The notes beneath the pieces are model-generated. The model made no database searches, was not told the DNA's origin, and was given only the letters and a program-made list of their open reading frames with translations. From NCBI GenBank assembly GCA_046328715.1, contig JAXLWB010000060.1, positions 1 through 60,412 of the forward strand: a stretch of 60,412 bases of DNA. The letters run 5' to 3'. How positions within the stretch are numbered: position 1 is the stretch's first letter; every line of letters begins with the position of its first letter. Origin of the DNA: JAXLWB01 sp046328715 (lineage in GTDB: Bacteria; Chloroflexota; Anaerolineae; Caldilineales; Caldilineaceae). Below are positions 58,736 to 60,412 of this stretch, piece after piece. The position numbers were made by a program, and so were the translations under genes.

Positions 58736-59169
58736 ACCCCAATATCCTCATTCCACAACTCTGGGCGTGTAGCAATGAAATCACGCATCAATTGAATACA
58801 CTCTTCGTTCTGCAAAATCACCAACTCGATGCCACGCGAACGGGTGTATTCTTCTGGCCCTTGAAAGGTGACATTTTCGCCGATTACCACTTTGGGAATC
58901 TTATAGAGCAAGGCAGTGCCGCTGCACATGTCGCAAGGAGAGAGCGTGGAATAGAGCGTTGCCCGTTGATAATCGCTTGCCTTCAGACGTCCGGCATTCT
59001 CCAGCGCATCCATCTCGGCGTGCAAGATGGCGCTGCCCTGCTGCACACGACGATTGTGCCCGCGCCCCACGATCTTGCCATCGATCACCAACACCGAGCC
59101 AATCGGAATGCCACCTTCTGCTAAGCCTTTTTTCGCCTCATCAATGGCGGCGCGCATGAATTCGTCCAT
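58732..59169 (-). CDS. Cytosine/cytidine deaminase-like zinc hydrolase
   Basis: The protein has 145 residues and covers the whole CMP/dCMP-type deaminase fold. Zinc and catalytic residues are visible: HAEMDAL (His ligand and proton-shuttle Glu) and SPCDMCSGTALLY (two Cys ligands). The sequence TLYSTLSPCDMCSGTALLYK, then VVIGEN, resembles yeast-type cytosine deaminase more than guanine deaminase or TadA. Expected reaction: cytosine to uracil plus ammonia, in the cytoplasm. The start at MDEFMRA is supported by AAAGG eight bases upstream. It overlaps the thioesterase gene and lies 71 bases downstream of a nucleoside-type permease gene, fitting pyrimidine salvage. Confidence 0.85.
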   Translation of the reverse strand: MDEFMRAAIDEAKKGLAEGGIPIGSVLVIDGKIVGRGHNRRVQQGSAILHAEMDALENAGRLKASDYQRATLYSTLSPCDMCSGTALLYKIPKVVIGENVTFQGPEEYTRSRGIELVILQNEECIQLMRDFIATRPELWNEDIGV

Positions 59170-59190
59170 GAGTTTTACCTTTCATAGTTG

Positions 59191-59220
59191 AGATTAGAGA
59201 TTGGGAGATTTGGAGATTAA
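59191..59220. repeat. GAGATT repeats between permease and deaminase genes
   Basis: Four degenerate units (GAGATTA, GAGATTGG, GAGATTTG, GAGATTAAC) with a seven- to eight-base period fill much of the 71-base spacer. They appear related in style to the other octamer arrays here, though without a hairpin. Confidence 0.6.
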
Positions 59221-59240
59221 CAGTAGCGTAATTACTTCAA

Positions 59241-60182
59241 TCACTCCCTCGTATATGGCTTCAAATACGCCCCCGGATAGGCTGCATTGCGTCCAGCGAG
59301 GGCGAGTGCAATGATTGTAACAAGATAGGGCAGTGCCAGGAAAAGTTCGTAGGGAAGTTGAAAGCCTAAGGTTTGCAGGCGCAGTTGCAACGCCGAAATC
59401 CCAGCAAAGATCAGCGCTCCCCACACCGCTCGCACAGGATCCCAGCGGGCAAAGATCACCAGTGCAATGCAAACCCAGCCTCGCCCTGCCACAATGCCTA
59501 ACGAAAACGCTCCTAACTGAGCCAGCGAGAGAAACGCCCCGCCCATGCCCATCAGTGCCCCGCCAATCGCCAGTGCCCAGGTGCGCATACGGAAGACGTT
59601 GATGCCAGCCGCATCGGCGGCTTCGGGATTCTCGCCCACCGAACGCAGCGCCAGCCCAAAGTTAGTACGATACAATCCCCACCAAGCCAGCGGGATGAGC
59701 AGGATAAAGGCAAAGTAGGTGAGCAAATATTGTTCGAAGATCGGACCAAGCAGCGGAATTCCCGCAAAGGGTGAGATCTGGGCAAAGGGTTCCACCTTGG
59801 GCAGCGTATCACTCTGTCCAAAGACCAAACGGAAGCTATAGAGCGCCAAACTGCTGCTGAGCAACGTGATGCCCAACCCCGCCACATGCTGATTGACACC
59901 AAGGACGACACTCAAATAGCTCATGACCAGGCTCATCAGCACCCCAGCCAGCGCCGCCGCCAGCAGCCCGATCCAGAGATGACCAGGCAACCCTTCGCTC
60001 TGCTTGGCCACGGCAAAACCGACGAACGCCCCCAAGAACATGATGCCCTCGATGCCGAGGTTCAGCACGCCAGAGCGCTCGGTGTAAATTTCGCCAATCG
60101 TGGCAAAGATCAGCGGCGTCGCCACACGCAATGTCGCTGCAATCAATCCGATCAAAAATGTCGAAGTAAGAAGTTCCTGCAT
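59241..60182 (-). CDS. Nucleoside/simple-sugar ABC transporter permease
   Basis: The protein has 313 residues and about eight to nine membrane spans. Family features of BmpA-linked permeases are present: GEIYTERSGVLNLGIEGIMF near the start, GVNQHVAGLGITLLSSSLAL, RSVGENPEAADAAGINVFRM (cytoplasmic coupling loop to the ATPase), and GAFSLGIVAGRGWVCIALVI near the end. Such proteins form the second permease of nucleoside or purine-riboside importers. The start at 60,182 begins MQELLTSTFLIGLIAATLR; no strong Shine-Dalgarno is seen. The partner permease lies upstream across an octamer repeat. With the deaminase downstream, import of a pyrimidine nucleoside or base is plausible (inference). Confidence 0.85.
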   Translation of the reverse strand: MQELLTSTFLIGLIAATLRVATPLIFATIGEIYTERSGVLNLGIEGIMFLGAFVGFAVAKQSEGLPGHLWIGLLAAALAGVLMSLVMSYLSVVLGVNQHVAGLGITLLSSSLALYSFRLVFGQSDTLPKVEPFAQISPFAGIPLLGPIFEQYLLTYFAFILLIPLAWWGLYRTNFGLALRSVGENPEAADAAGINVFRMRTWALAIGGALMGMGGAFLSLAQLGAFSLGIVAGRGWVCIALVIFARWDPVRAVWGALIFAGISALQLRLQTLGFQLPYELFLALPYLVTIIALALAGRNAAYPGAYLKPYTRE

Positions 60183-60221
60183 GATAGTGTATCTTTGGCA
60201 GATTGCGAAGAAATAAACTTA

Positions 60222-60345
60222 GTGAGACAGTAGGGCAGTAGGACAGTAGGACAGTAGGACAGTGAGACAGTGAGACAGTCCTGACCCACTGACCCACTGT
60301 TCTACTGACCTACTGTCTTACTGACTTACTGATATTTTTGCCGCT
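60222..60345. repeat. Octamer-period repeat cluster between the two permease genes
   Basis: The left half has seven tandem units of the form ACAGTAGG / ACAGTGAG; the right half has the complementary orientation (GACCCACT, GTTCTACT, GACCTACT, GTCTTACT, GACTTACT). Together they could fold into a long imperfect hairpin. The right end supplies the last codons and stop of the upstream permease. Confidence 0.75.
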
Positions 60346-60412
60346 GACAATTCGATAGCGCTGCAAGACAAACATCGCCAGCGTCACCAGCAGCAACAAC
60401 GCCTGAATCACA
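60310..60412 (-). CDS. Partial ABC permease C-terminus (cut by window edge)
   Basis: The last 33 codons are visible: VIQALLLLVTLAMFVLQRYR followed by IVSGKNISKSVRQ and a tag at 60,310-60,312. 'V-I-Q-x-L-L-L-L...RYRI' is the usual end of the first permease of BmpA-type nucleoside importers. The last residues, SKSVRQ, are encoded by the octamer repeat, so the original stop seems to have been replaced. It lies 127 bases upstream of the second permease gene, in the usual order for such operons. Confidence 0.75.
   Translation of the reverse strand, partial: VIQALLLLVTLAMFVLQRYRIVSGKNISKSVRQ

Overview
The window looks like a chromosome segment of a Chloroflexota bacterium, perhaps of the Caldilineae or Anaerolineae. 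This is inferred from very large secreted repeat proteins ending in an aromatic-LPVV-K/R tail, small proteins of the SYxLRxW...WRA type, the DUF4153 / NarL-type regulator / 7TM-kinase cluster, and moderately high GC codon use. No rRNA, tRNA, transposase or CRISPR array is visible.

Bases 1-50.4 kb are almost entirely a tandem array of three paralogous giant genes on the + strand, each about 20 kb and about 6,600 codons when complete. Copy 1 lacks its 5' part (window edge) and ends near 9.09 kb. Copy 2 runs from 9.77 to 29.87 kb and copy 3 from 30.58 to 50.37 kb. The shared architecture is: N-terminal membrane anchor; LolA/LppX-like domain; two transmembrane helices; thrombospondin type-3 calcium repeats; a conserved hydrophobic module; more type-3 repeats; Ig-like domains; LamG; a YWTD propeller; a DUF11-like domain; three successive units of [YWTD propeller + three PPC domains]; a P/Homo-B domain; Pro/Thr linker; PPC; Ig-like domains; a DOMON/CBM9-like domain; four InlB-type B repeats; a dockerin; a cohesin-like domain; and the LPVV tail. 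No catalytic domain was recognised, so these look like surface adhesive or scaffolding proteins. A dockerin next to a cohesin-like domain suggests possible self-assembly. A small conserved ORF and a conserved leader precede copies 2 and 3 and seem to belong to the duplicated unit.

The reading frames are broken in two places. From about 5.85 to 11.0 kb (end of copy 1, spacer, small ORF, start of copy 2) the sequence is dense with short indels relative to copy 3. Copy 3 has frameshifts near 46.34-46.42, 46.67-46.69 and 50.00 kb, where another copy is intact. These sites lie in or beside tracts that are nearly identical between copies, so sequencing or assembly error in repeats is at least as likely as real decay.

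Bases 50.4-60.4 kb are ordinary genome. They hold a minus-strand lipoprotein; a + strand cluster of a DUF4153 membrane protein, a response regulator and a 7TM histidine kinase; then minus-strand genes for an MFS transporter, a 5'-truncated thioesterase, a frameshifted M48 peptidase, a full thioesterase, a cytosine deaminase-like enzyme and two nucleoside-type ABC permeases (the second cut by the window edge). Deaminase and permeases suggest pyrimidine uptake and salvage. Octamer-period repeats, several folding into long hairpins, recur between these genes and have entered coding sequence in the kinase and at a permease C-terminus.
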